Below, one piece after another: positions 10,614 through 21,657 of a stretch of 64,000 nt of DNA; the first letter of the stretch is position 1; each line of letters starts with the position of its first letter. Position numbers and translations under genes: made by a program. The notes beneath the pieces were generated by a model. It did not search any database and had not been told where the DNA came from. It was given only the letters and a program-made list of their open reading frames with translations. This DNA is from Amphirosellinia nigrospora (Eukaryota > Ascomycota > Sordariomycetes > Xylariales > Xylariaceae), in assembly GCA_004123355.1 (NCBI GenBank), contig SCHM01000001.1, positions 6,192,001 through 6,256,000 of the forward strand, read 5' to 3'.

Positions 10614-11963
10614 CTACGAGTTGGCTGCATCGCGATTGCTCTGGGAGCTGGCGCTCATCGTAGGCTGTGAAGTGGGCAGAATGTTCTTTGCCAATGCCGA
10701 CTGGCGTACCTTGGACCAGGTATAAACAATGCCACTGACGAAACCGAGGAAGATAGCTGACACACTTCCCACGGTGACTGGCGCCGCAAAGAAGACGAGA
10801 CCGCTAACAGCAATAGGTAGCTTGTTCAGGGCGCCAACCATCGAGTACGTAGTAGAAGAGGTGACACGAATGCACCAAGCCGAGCAGTAGGAAATGAGAA
10901 TCGCGCCGAGACCAGAGTAGAACATGCCGATGAAGAGAGCATTGCGCGTCTCTTTTGGGAAGTTCCTTGCCAAGTTCACACTTGACCAATCTTCGGCGAT
11001 CAGGGAGCAGACAATAAGGACGGGGATCGTAAGGAGATTGTTGTAAAACATGGCTATTTATAGTGTTAGAAGTAATCAGTGCACCGTGGGTTGCTTTGAC
11101 TTACAATCCCAGTCTTTGAAATTCATGCTCTTGATAACTTTACGCATGCTCAAGATATAAGACGCAGTGCAGAAAACGTTGAGACCCATCCATGCATACC
11201 CAGCGTTCAACGTTGCGAGAGCCTCAGCAGCCTGGTCGGTTTGACCGGCGTAGCGTGTATCGGCCCAAGCAGCAACTACGGAACTAAGGACCATAAGACC
11301 GAAGGAGAGGAGCGCAAGGGGAGTAACGCTGCCTCCGAACCATAGAACTTCACCGTAGGCAATAACAATGATGGTCAAGTTTTTGAAAATGGTGTATACC
11401 GGAACAGAGAGGAACTGTAGGGACTTCGTGCTAGTGTAGATCATACCGACGAGCAGGAGGGAGATGGGGAACCCTAGCCCATCATTAGCGAACGTCTCTC
11501 TCATAGTTGTCGATATTGAGTGGGAGTGCAACACGTACATCGTCGACCCTTATTTGAGTCAAAGGGAGCCAAATTGGTAATAACGCCAATTTGTTTTAGG
11601 ATCTGAATCGTGACGATGCATACTATCGACTGTAGGCAAGATATGAGTAACAAACTTCTATACACAAATGTGATGGATTGCTAATACCTGGACACCGAGA
11701 TAGAAGAAATTTAGATTCCATTCGGAGCCGGACACGACGTATTTGTTGACAACGGTCATGGAGATGGAGGCAAAGCAGTAGGCGAGGATCGAAGCCGTAG
11801 GATTGTTCTCGACCTTAGCTAGCCGCGAGGAGAGGGAGAGCGAGTTATGCGATGCTACTCGAGACGGCCGTGAGGGAATGAAAGGCTCCTTCTCCCCACC
11901 AAACGGACTCCGCCCCGAGTCGGGCATGCGAATCGTGTAGTCCTCATTCTTCTTGTCTGACAT
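10614..11963 (-). CDS. VRG4: Golgi GDP-mannose transporter
   Basis: This nucleotide-sugar transporter exchanges cytosolic GDP-mannose for GMP across the Golgi membrane and feeds mannosylation of proteins and sphingolipids. Exons are 11963-11688, 11629-11539, 11473-11105 and 11053-10614, 1,176 nt in all, 391 residues, with no frame break. After a polar N-terminus ([18 protein letters not shown]) come ten predicted membrane segments beginning [20 protein letters not shown]. The two substrate-binding signatures of the family are present: FYNN (start of exon 4) and [16 protein letters not shown] (about residues 315-330). The tail is Ser/Gln-rich. The Met at 11963 is chosen because the upstream in-frame codons resemble 5' leader and lack family similarity. 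This is one of the few larger genes here without an apparent indel. Confidence 0.95.
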
Positions 11964-12985
11964 GGCTGTACGTATCGTCGATCGTGAAGGCCGGCTTTCG
12001 TTGGTTGAGGTCCTCGTTCGGCGCAGGCAATCGGGAAGTGAAGTAGGATCGCTGTGGAAGGTAAAGGGGGGACACCCTGGAGGCGATGGGAGGATGAGCG
12101 GCAAGCAGCCGGGTTGCTAGGATTGATGGAGGAACTTGGTCGCCCGATAGCAAGAGGCAGGTGGGAATGACGATTGGTCAAGGTCTCTAAGACAACTCGC
12201 TTCAAAGCCGGATATCGTCGCACAAGACCTGGGGGAGAGTCAAGTAATCTGGAGTGAAGGTTGTCGAAGTTGGGGCCTCGGGCTCAACGCGTGTCAAGAT
12301 TTATCGAGATAAACTAGGTAATTTGCACTTTTGGTTGAGAGGCAGGCAGTTACAGTTACAACAGGACCTGGAATTGGACGGCGACACCCCTGCGATGGCC
12401 GAATGGGGCTTAGCGGTTGAGAGGTGGGGTCCGTAATACGAATTCCATCGGCACGAGCCTCGTCAAGGAGCGTCTATACTCAGTATCCTTCGAATGAAAT
12501 AGGGTTAGTGCCATCTTGCTCAGTAATTTCCATGCGATGGGAGAGATCTAGAAGTATTATTTTTGTGGTCCACATATTGATATCCAGACTAGTCGCTGTT
12601 TCAAATAATAGTACTTATTTCACTTGACATTTGTACTGCTTATCGGAAACCAAGAACTATGCTATCTTAGGTAATATCCGGCCATGAGTTGGTGGACCGA
12701 TACTACTATGGGTAACTAAGCACTCGAGTGAACATGACGAACTGATGTTGTATTGCCAATGAGAAGTCACGCTCCGAGAACCTAAGGCGATATAACACTC
12801 CAAATCAAACATTAAGTATCTTATTCTCAAAGAGCGGTTTATAAGTATATTCCTATATATTTTGTATGGGGTCCAGAAAGCCATGCCTTTGATCTCGCGA
12901 CTACTAACAACAAATGCTCGGAGGCCAGATGCCAATGTCTTGGCAGTATAAGTACCTAATATTTTCAAGTAGTTGAGAGAATGCA
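11964..12985. other. gene-free stretch upstream of the GDP-mannose transporter
   Basis: About 1 kb between the transporter start and the stop of the dehydrogenase. The first 250 bases are GC-rich and probably are the transporter 5' UTR and promoter. The rest is AT-rich with no conserved open frame. Confidence 0.4.
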
Positions 12986-14114
12986 TCAAGTACCAGGTCC
13001 CTGTACTTCCACATCCATATCTTCGACATCGTCTTCGCGCTCAGCGCTCTTACTCTCCGTGGCCGATGTAACCTCAGTTGTATCAGGCGCCCGGGATAGT
13101 TAAGGTGTTTCCAATCCTCGAGCTCCTCCGTGACGGACCGTAGACGATCGCGAATGCTCTCAATCGCGTAGCTTCCCAGCACCAGCCGTAGCGGCGGATA
13201 GGAGCAATGCGCCAGTTGCCAGACCAGCTCGGCGCATTTCACGGCGCTCGTGGGCTGGCGGTCGCCGAGCCACTGCACCATGCGCGTTGCATGTAGGGCT
13301 GGTGATGTAGCGTGGGCGTAGGCCTCGCTAGCGGGCTTTATCAGAAAATGACCCCATGTCGGTAGGGGGTTTGTCACCGAGTCCGGCTCGTCACGACGCA
13401 CGAGGCCCGGTTCGACGAGCGTCGCTTTCACGTTGAATGAATCGATCTCGTAGGACATCGCCTCTATGAGGCCCTCGACAGCATATTTGGTGGCACAATA
13501 CGGCCCTAGTCCGGGAACGCCGAGGGCGCCGCTCGTGGAGCTAAATATAAGATAGCGACCGGCGGCCTGGGAGCGGAAGTACGGGAGCGAGGCTTGAATG
13601 ATATGTAGCGTGCCCATGAAATTTGTCTCAAACTGGTTCCGGATCTCGTGCTCGTCCTGGTCCTCGCACGCCCGATGACGCCGTACCCGCTGCAATTCGC
13701 AATCACGTCGATGCGTCCAAAGCGCTCCAGAGTCTTCTCTATAACATTTGCTACGCTCTGCCGCGCGCGGACGTCACATAGCATACCTAGACAGTTATCC
13801 GTTCCCTTCTCCATCGACGCTGGGCTCGTCTCAAATGTGCGTCCCACGTCGGTCACGAGATCGTTGCGAGCGAGCGCACACTTCACGAGTGACCGGCCCA
13901 TATGGCCCGTGCCCCCAAAGACCTAGTCTCACAGTGAGCGCGCTTGCAGTAGGTAGGTTAGGGTTTCGGGAGACTTTACAATCCATACGAGTTGCTTCCG
14001 CGGCGCATTCGGGAGCGGCGGTTCACAACTTGCAGGTAGAACAAGCTTGCCTCTCGGAGCATTGGTACTACCGGGAGATACCGCGGCCAGCTCCGATGTT
14101 GATTTAGAGTCCAT
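12986..14114 (-). CDS. short-chain dehydrogenase/reductase, substrate unknown
   Basis: This is an NAD(P)-dependent Rossmann-fold oxidoreductase of the classical SDR type. Exon 1 is 14114-13980 and exon 2 is 13922-12986. The nucleotide-binding loop VFGGTGHMGRSLV spans the splice. Further motifs are NCSGYG (structural N-x-x-G equivalent), the catalytic serine in IFSSTSGALG and the active-site YCATK. A C-terminal acidic tail (EREDDVEDMDVEVQGPGT) is unusual for an SDR and may be disordered. Two frame breaks are seen, near 13670 (GVIG continues as CEDQDEHE) and near 13090 (LNYP continues as RAPDTTEV), each one base short beside a C/G run. Adding two bases gives 1,074 nt, 357 codons plus stop. The next gene upstream, acireductone dioxygenase, lies on the same strand but there is no evidence of a functional link. 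Confidence 0.85.
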
Positions 14115-14568
14115 GCCGCCCCGCTATAGAATAATCATGTTGATCAACGAGTTGAATTTCCATCGAGCTAGCATTGTCATGTAAGACTAGTCAGACGAAT
14201 ATATATGCTTGAGGTGATAAAGTGTCCCGGTAACATTACCTTGGCAGCTGTAGTTGAGCCGGAGCGGATGATGCATAGCGTGGTAGGTAATGTGGGGACC
14301 CCGCAATGCGATAAGGTAGAGGCGCAGGGGTCTTGGTATAATTACCGACGGCTAGATCTACAGTAGATGGTACAGCAATGCATTCCATTAAAGGACCCGA
14401 GTAGAGGAAATTCTATTGAGGAGAGCTTGCCCTCATATTTTGATATTTTGTAGCTAAAAGATTGATCATGTATCATGGTCGCTGCCCGTGTAAATCTGAA
14501 TGAATGACACTTCACATTGCTCAACTCCGTCCATTCCAATCATCAGCTCACAGTCGTGCCCAATCTGC
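14115..14568. promoter_or_regulatory. short intergenic region, SDR promoter
   Basis: About 450 bases separate the SDR start from the acireductone dioxygenase stop. It should contain the SDR promoter and the 3' UTR of the dioxygenase gene. A TATA-like atatatatg occurs near 14200. I see no open frame of note. Confidence 0.4.
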
Positions 14569-15461
14569 CTACTTTATGTACTCGGCAACATATGCCTTGC
14601 GGTACTCATTCGTATCTAGGTCGCCAGATCGGTTGAGTGGTGTCCACTTGGGCTCTTCTTTGAACAACCGCATTGCTTGAATATACTAAGACGACGTAGA
14701 TCGTTAGTCGAGAGCGTGCGCTGTGGTTCAATACAATGAATGAAGGCTGGAGCAAGGCTTACGTTGTCTTCGTCAGTGGTGAACCGGTGATAAATGCCAG
14801 CTGGCAGGATGATTAAGTCATCCTATAGCAAATTAGCCGTGGATCAAGCCGGCCATGATAGATATTCAAGTGCCAGTCATCCTTGATTGATTGTCTTGTG
14901 CGTATTTTCATTGCACGCATTCAAAGGGAGCTTCTTATGACTATCCGCCTAGTCTAGGGCACTCACCTTCTCAAGTTGAATGCGCACCCACTCATCGCCT
15001 TTGGAGCGCACATCGAAGTACCCCTTCCCGTCACGGATGTAGCGAATCTCCTCATCCTCGTGGAGATGCTCGTCGAAAAACATGCGAACCTTGCTCTCGT
15101 AGACATCGCCCATCTTCTCGGGCGAGACGATGATTTCGTCGCGGTTCTTATAGTCGCGTTCGCGGGCTAGAGCATCAACGCCCTCCAGCTCCGGCATGCG
15201 GTAGTATAGTACCCCAATCTTCTTCAGTTCCTCCGCATCGAGGTCCTTGCCGGAGTCATGCGGTAGGCGCTGATCGCCCTGTTTATAATGATTAGCTTAG
15301 ATGCCTGTGATAATAATTCTCAAGTAAAGAAGCGCGATGCTCTCGTGCATCTATGACGCAAGTGCGGGTTCTATGATTATGAGAGAAGGTTCCATCCTTT
15401 GATGCGCTCGCCTGGCTGAGATAGCACTTACCGCGATGTTGTCAAACCAATATGCTCTCAT
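14569..15461 (-). CDS. ADI1: acireductone dioxygenase (methionine salvage)
   Basis: The enzyme oxidises acireductone to the keto acid precursor of methionine in the methionine salvage pathway, using a bound Fe(II) or other divalent metal. Four exons, 15461-15432, 15278-14967, 14822-14763 and 14685-14569, give 519 nt and 172 residues without a frame break. The protein starts [10 protein letters not shown]. The cupin metal site is visible: histidines and glutamate in [14 protein letters not shown] and a further histidine in [15 protein letters not shown]. It ends [13 protein letters not shown]. The first exon is only 30 nt, and its donor GTAAGT and the other splice sites follow consensus. The length matches fungal Adi1 proteins. 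The product is expected in cytosol and nucleus. Confidence 0.96.
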
Positions 15462-16199
15462 TTTGGTGTAAACAAGTTCTGAATTGCCTAGAGTAGGTAT
15501 TATGTGTGGTCGTGCAGGTTTAGATTTACGTGTTATAGTGTGCGGACAGCACAAAGTCTCAAGATTAGAATTAATATGGAAAGTCCTTGTGAAGGCTATA
15601 AGGCTGGACAAAACTTATTCGGCACAATGGACCTATCTGGAAGAGTGACGTCGCGGGGTTTTTAGAATAGTGGGGGTTGGATTGCACCATCTCATCTTTT
15701 TTCTCCCTATTCGGCTAATCAGCCATTCATAGGCACGGCATTGGCCAACATGGGTAGATCGATGGAATATGATAGTGTTCCAACTCTAACTACTTATAAC
15801 TATAATAGTCTAAAATCTAGGCTAGTTATCTACAGCCGTGTGCTGACACGGAGGCCATCGCGATCTCTAACATAGCATCTACTAGCACTACTCAATTTAC
15901 AGCACCACTCTCTTCCTGACGAGGTACTTGCGACTAGCACAATTACCTCACAGCCAAGTCAACGCACAGCGGAGATATAGTTTTGTTTTATCTCAACTCA
16001 CTGTCGGACCCTGCACAAATCGTGCCTAATTACATTTTGTCCAATGTAGTTAACTACCCATAACGCCGTACCTGTCTCGTGCTTATGCATGCAGTCCGCC
16101 CTAAAGCCCTGCCCGGATATTGTATCCGCTTATCCCAACGCCTTAAAATGAGGGTATGTATGAAAAACATCAAAAATGTTCATGTTTACGCACGCGTTC
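15462..16199. other. gene-free stretch between ADI1 and derlin
   Basis: About 740 bases. The part next to 15461 should be the ADI1 promoter. The part near 16200 should be the derlin 3' UTR. No open frame with conserved sequence and no clear repeat is seen. Confidence 0.4.
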
Positions 16200-17018
16200 T
16201 CACCGTACGTCGGCTGGCGCTAGCTCGGGCCCTCCGGCTACTGCGAATTCATTGTTGATGGCATCAGCCGTATTTTCCCTCTGCCGTCCCTCAAAGAGTC
16301 GACGCCACCACCTGGGCGGATCGAGCGGGCGGGAGCCGTTATGCATAGGAGGGTATACATCAGTGAAGAAGTACCAGATGTGACCGATGACAACACCCAT
16401 GATCTCGTCTTTAGGCACACTGCCATGCATCACAAGGCTGAATCCCATCAAGACCCAGGGTAGGTAGGGCGCTGTAAAGACTAGCAGCCCGAGGAAGCTG
16501 AGCCTAGTATCAGGGTTTCGTCGCGACCATATGTATACCAGGGTCGAGGATAGCGGATGTCCGAGGAAGGGCATCGAGACAAGTGGCGATAGGAGGATTA
16601 GGAAGGCCATCGAGTAGACCAACAGCCAGGAGAAGTGGGCAGGAGACCGGCCGGATGATTCCTCGAGGAGACGGGCATAGCGCTGAAGGAAGTATACATG
16701 GAAGAGGAGGTCCAGGGAGAAGGGGCCGAAGTAGAGGAATGTGGTTAACAACCGCCAGTACTGTTTGCGCCGCGAGAGGCCAGGTTAGTGTGAATTCAGA
16801 AGTCGAGACATAGAAGCACGCAGTTACAATGTGGACGTACCTCTCCCTTGTGGAAAACGGTTCGGACACTGTAGAACAGCTGGAAGGGTGTGACCATCTG
16901 GCACTGGACGAGTGCGCTCGTGAGCACGGTGGCAGTGGTCCACCAACGTGTGCATATGGGCATTTCCCAGAACCAGGCCTCGACGGGTTGCGGCCGCCAT
17001 CCCAATCATTTGATCCAT
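16200..17018 (-). CDS. derlin family ER membrane protein
   Basis: Derlins are rhomboid-like pseudoproteases of the ER membrane that help extract misfolded proteins for degradation (ERAD). Exon 1 is 17018-16841 and exon 2 is 16760-16200. The sequence PVEAWFWEMPICTRWWTTAT, then QMVTPFQLFYSVRTVFHKGE and WRLLTTFLYFGPFSLDLLFH, carries the family N-terminus with the conserved WR after the first helices. Later segments include PWVLMGFSLVMHG and GHIWYFFTDVYP. There is no serine-histidine dyad, as expected for derlins. The polar C-terminus ends ELAPADVR. Near 16992-17000 the start codon frame (MDQMIGM) is offset from the PVEAWF frame by one extra or two missing bases. Without that change the ATG at 17018 would not read into the domain. 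Confidence 0.9.
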
Positions 17019-18077
17019 GGCTGGTTTTTTTGTTGTACGCTAGGGTGTAGGAGGTAGATGTCTAAATTGATATGATTAATCGAAGATGTGTGATGAGATG
17101 AGGGATGGTCAGTTCAGTCTATGTTTGTCGGGAGGTATAAGTGATAACGTAGAAGGCGACGAGGCGAGCAAGCCGGCGGCTCGGCCAGCATACTTCGCAG
17201 ATGCGGTACCTGAATGGCCCTTTACCCCACCACTGTGTAGCTTTAGATCTGGCCTTATTACACTAGCCTAACCCGAGTCGGAAACGCTGACCTGGCTTCA
17301 ACTTCAATTCCCGATGCTGACACAGCCTTCTTCAATTATTCTGGCGCTAGTATTCACCTACTGTAAGTAATTCTCATATGTAGGAGCTTATACAACTACC
17401 TTAGGTAGGTACTTGTGCTCATTTTTCTGTGCCTGTGTTTTTGATAAATGTTGCAAGACCTCTAGCAGAAGCCAAAAGTAGAAACTCCCTTACCGAGGTA
17501 AATCGCCAACTAACCGGAATGGTTTCAGCTGGTTGATGATACCTCCCGCCACTAACACCTGCAGCGGGGTAGTGCTACTGGAATCTCACGACTTGCCTGA
17601 TATTTCCATCGGTAGGTACTATTCAGTATTGATGATAATATAGAATTAGATATTCATATATATAAGTCTATATGGTCTATATGTACATAGGTTAAACCTA
17701 CCAGAGACATCAGCCACTAAACTGGCCACATGGGGCGTGGCTCGTGCCTCTTTGGTGGGGCTCTCCCAGCTAGCCCACCACGGTCTCGGAGTGGGGGTTG
17801 GGGCAGATGACATCAACCACAGGCAGGCACAGGCAAGCTCTACGCTATTATGCATTGGTAAAATAAAAAAGGGCATCTTCAGCTCTCATCCCTCTCTTCC
17901 TCACCGTTGGGACGTTTGGCCCTTGTTTCCCACTCCCTGGAGTCAGCTGGAATGCCATTTCCCCTGTGATTCTCCGACTTTATATCTATAGTTCATTCTG
18001 GACTGGGCTCCTCAAGAGCTTCCCAATCCTCCTTGGTGCTTTCACACCCAATAGAGGCAGCTCAGCTAACATACAAC
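17019..18077. promoter_or_regulatory. divergent intergenic region of derlin and ALE1
   Basis: About 1.06 kb between two genes transcribed away from each other. A TTAGGTAGGTAC motif is at about 17401-17412. A TA-rich stretch lies at 17640-17690. No conserved open frame is seen. Confidence 0.45.
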
Positions 18078-19946
18078 ATGCTTCCTTATATCAATAAACG
18101 TACGAGCCGTTGCATTGTTCGCCGTAGAAATGAGCTGACTTGCCTTTAGCCTTTGAGGTACTATCAGGAGTGGTCGGGGCTTCCCCAGATGAGCGTATGT
18201 ACCCTTCTGCATGGCTGGTGTTTTCTGGCTCCAGCTGATGATTCTTAAAACCTGCGATAGTCAAGCTCATTTTCTCCTTTCTACTCTCCTACCCACTCGC
18301 CGGCCTCCTTAAACGAATCCCCGATAATCGTCCGGATTACAAGAATTTGTTCATTATCAGGTACAGTGAAAATCCAGGGCTAACGAGCAGCGAGAGCGCC
18401 CACGCTAACTTATTTCCTGGGTAGTGGTGGCCTGTTCTACCTTGTTGGACTCTACTCATTATGGACTGGCATCCGAACGATCTTTATATCCTCCGCCGTG
18501 ACATACGGTCTAGCCCACTACCTACGAACGTCTCCGTATATGCCATGGATGGCCTTTGTCTTTCTGATGGGGCACATGGCTGTCAATCAACTCACTCGCC
18601 AATTCGCTAATGACCCTGCCGTAGTTGATATCACGGGGCGCAAATGGTAATGGTGATGAAACTGTCGGCATTTGCGTGGAACGTGTTTGATGGCACCCTG
18701 CCTGAGGACCAACTTAGTGACCATCAAAAGGATCGGAGAATCATCAGCCTCCCTGGATTCTTGGATTACGCAGGTTATGTGTTGTTTTTCCCGTCCCTTT
18801 TCGGAGGACCGGCCTTCGACTACAACGAATACAAGGGTTGGATTGATTGCTCTATGTTCAACGTCCCTGCAACGGTAGACCCCGCGAAGAAACCTCCCAC
18901 GAGGAAGAGGCGCAAGATTCCAAGGAGCGGTACCCCGGCTACGTGGAAGATGGCAGGTGGACTTCTGTGGATTCTGGCATTCTTGAATTTCAGCAAGTGG
19001 TACAGTCCGTCGGTCCTCTTTACCGATGGCTACATGGAATACAACTTTCTTCGTCGTGTGTTCATCCTCCACATGGTTGGGTTTACAACACGAATGAAAT
19101 ATTATGGTGTCTGGTTTTTGGCAGAAGGCTCATGCATTCTTGCTGGACTGGGCTTTAATGGCATTGATCCCACCACAGGGAGGGTATCTTGGGATCGTCT
19201 ACAGAATATCAACCCTTGGGGGGTAGAGTCCGCCCAGAACAGCCGAGCTTATCTTGAAAACTGGAACATGAACACGAACAAGTGGCTACGGTATTATATA
19301 TACCTGCGCGTTACGCCGAGAAATAGGAAGCCTGGTTTTCGCGCAAGTATGGCTACGTTCGGCACCAGCGCTTTCTGGCATGGGTTCTACCCCGGATACT
19401 ATCTTGCTTTCGTTCTTGCAAGTTTTGTTCAAACTGCCGCGAAACGTAAGTGGATGATATCACATGTGATAGAATGATGCTAACGGCATAATAGACTATC
19501 GTCGTAACCTTCGCCCTTTCTTTCTCGACCCCGTGACGCAGAAAGCCCTCCCAAACAAGAAATACTATGACTTTGCTTCCTGGCTAGCCACTCAGGCTAC
19601 TTTCTCCTTCGTTGCTGCACCTTTCATTATTCTCAATTTCAAAGAATCCCTCCAAGTGTGGTCCCGCGTAAATTTCTACGCCATCTTCACCACCTTTGCT
19701 ACTCTAGCCTTCTTTGCCTCTCCCGCCAAGGGGTACATGCGCAAGATGCTCGAGAACAAGTCCCGTGAAGCTGGCGGACACCTAAGTCGCACAACCAGCT
19801 CAGAAAATTTGAAAGAGCCTGCCCTTGGTGTCAGTGCCGACCCTGGCAAAGATATCAATGAGGCCGTCCAGGAGATTCGAGAGGAAGTCGAAAAGGCGAG
19901 AAAGGATCTTAACAAGAAGGGCTTCCAGAAGAAAAAAGAGTTGTAG
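18078..19946 (+). CDS. ALE1: lysophospholipid acyltransferase, MBOAT family
   Basis: Ale1 re-acylates lysophospholipids in the Lands cycle at the ER. Exons are 18078-18099, 18150-18194, 18261-18360, 18425-19445 and 19495-19946. The start MLPYINK and the block FEVLSGVVGASPDE match fungal homologues. Many membrane segments follow (for example FYLVGLYSLWTGIRTIFIS and MPWMAFVFLMGHMAVN). The MBOAT catalytic histidine lies in GTSAFWHGFYPGYY (about 19360-19400). The C-terminal tail is charged and Lys-rich (KDLNKKGFQKKKEL). One base is missing near 18636, where VVDITG passes into AQMVMVMKLSAF in another frame. With one base added the coding length is 1,641 nt, exactly 546 codons plus stop, which supports both the exon model and a single error. 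Confidence 0.94.
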
Positions 19947-21657
19947 ACTGACTATAGTTGAACTTGGTACAATTTTCCTTGGGGTAATGACTGACGATAA
20001 TAATGTCTGACGGTTTTTGGGGTGGCGCTTTAGAGGTTATCCTCAGGGATACGTCAAGTTACCATGAGTTCGTCAGGTGTCTGGATGGGAAGATGATAGA
20101 TATAGAAATGATAACGGCCTGTGGCTTATGCTAGCCATGCAATGTATTCCTGCCCGTGTTAGGTATGTCACGTCAAGTATAACAATGCCGTGAGATTACA
20201 ATATTAATGATAATGAACATCCGCCGGAACTCCTTATTAAACCTGACCGGCCATATGGCTTCTTACGGATTTGACATGGCCATGTGATAATCGCTTCAGC
20301 GCTAGGTGGTGGCTTGACCGCATCCTATGCCAACAATACGGGGAAAGTTTCGCTCTTTATGTTGCAAGGGCCTGTATTAGGGGCTCGGAATAGCTTCAAA
20401 TTAACTAATACTCAACTATGGTGCCAAAGGTGCCGCGAAGATCTCTCTTCCCAATCTCCAGGCCGGAGGATTCCGTGTCTTTTATGCTTGAGCTATCCTC
20501 GTATCCATCCTACCCCTCGCTGACCTCCGTACACTCGTGTAGCCGGAGTCTGTGTGTCTCGGTGATCTACCTCGGTCTTCGGTGAAGGACCGAGACTCGC
20601 GAAATCTGTGTGACACTTACTTTACATGCAACGTCCTATCGATATACCTCCAATCCAATGTTTTGAAGTAAAGGGGGCCGGGTATACCTGAGACATGGAA
20701 ATATACGAATACGCTCATGGTCACAAAATTAGGGGCTACGAGCAATGGACGACATGCGTGTTGGGTAAAAATTATCAATTTATCGTAGGCGTGTGAGAAT
20801 TCGCCGAACGAAGTGAAGAGCTGGAGCCCTGGGGAGGTATCATTTGGTCACTGACCTGACCCCGAGATATTGCCTGATCTGGTTCCTCTCGTCCCTATCC
20901 TATAGGTATTCTGGTTTCTGCGACAAAAAACGTGCTAGAATCCTCTCAAAAAATCGACAACTCCAATCCACACAACCGACCCCCTTAATCCGCTTAGCTA
21001 CCAAAGCTTGCAAAGTGTTTTTTTCCAACCCGAGGAATGATGTTCCCCCCTCTTATCCCGAAACAGAGCGGCGCAAAAAATGCAGATTGAGTTAATGCAG
21101 GGCGGGTATCGTAAATCTCGTTGATGTATGCGGTGTGGTCTATCTGTCGCTTATGCGCAAAAAAAAATGAATGAAAATTTTTGAACCGAAAACGCCGGAT
21201 TGCTTCTTGGGAATCTTGTTCCCTTCGCGCTGCTGTGGCGTGCGTGATGCCCGTGACGCCCGTGCTGCGTCGTTATGACGGTCTATTGAAAATGATCGAA
21301 GTAGATGGCAAATATACAGAAGTTAAATGTTCCCCATCTTGGGGGAGAAGAAAATGGTATGCATCGATGCATGGCCGAGGTCGTGAAGTTCGCCGAATAG
21401 AATTGATTGTTTGTTTGGAAGTGGCCGGATACGGGAAAAAATAATAATATCCATCAAATAAAGCAAAAATTACAAGTCTGCACTTCAACAGAACTTGACT
21501 GACATCGATGTATGTCTCGTGTGGGATGTCTTTGTTCAGAAAAAAAAGTGGAATAGAGTGGTGGTGAAATTTTGGTGTCCGGTCCAAAGGGATCAAGCCC
21601 GCTAACAATCGCAACAGCATTTCTCGTAAGTATTCGTCATTAATTATCATGGTCGTG
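19947..21657. other. convergent intergenic stretch between ALE1 and the serine-rich gene
   Basis: About 1.7 kb between two stop codons. The first part should be the ALE1 3' UTR. I see only unconserved short open frames, A-rich runs near 21155-21180 and 21535-21550, and no repeat of note. It is long for a convergent spacer in this window. Confidence 0.4.
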
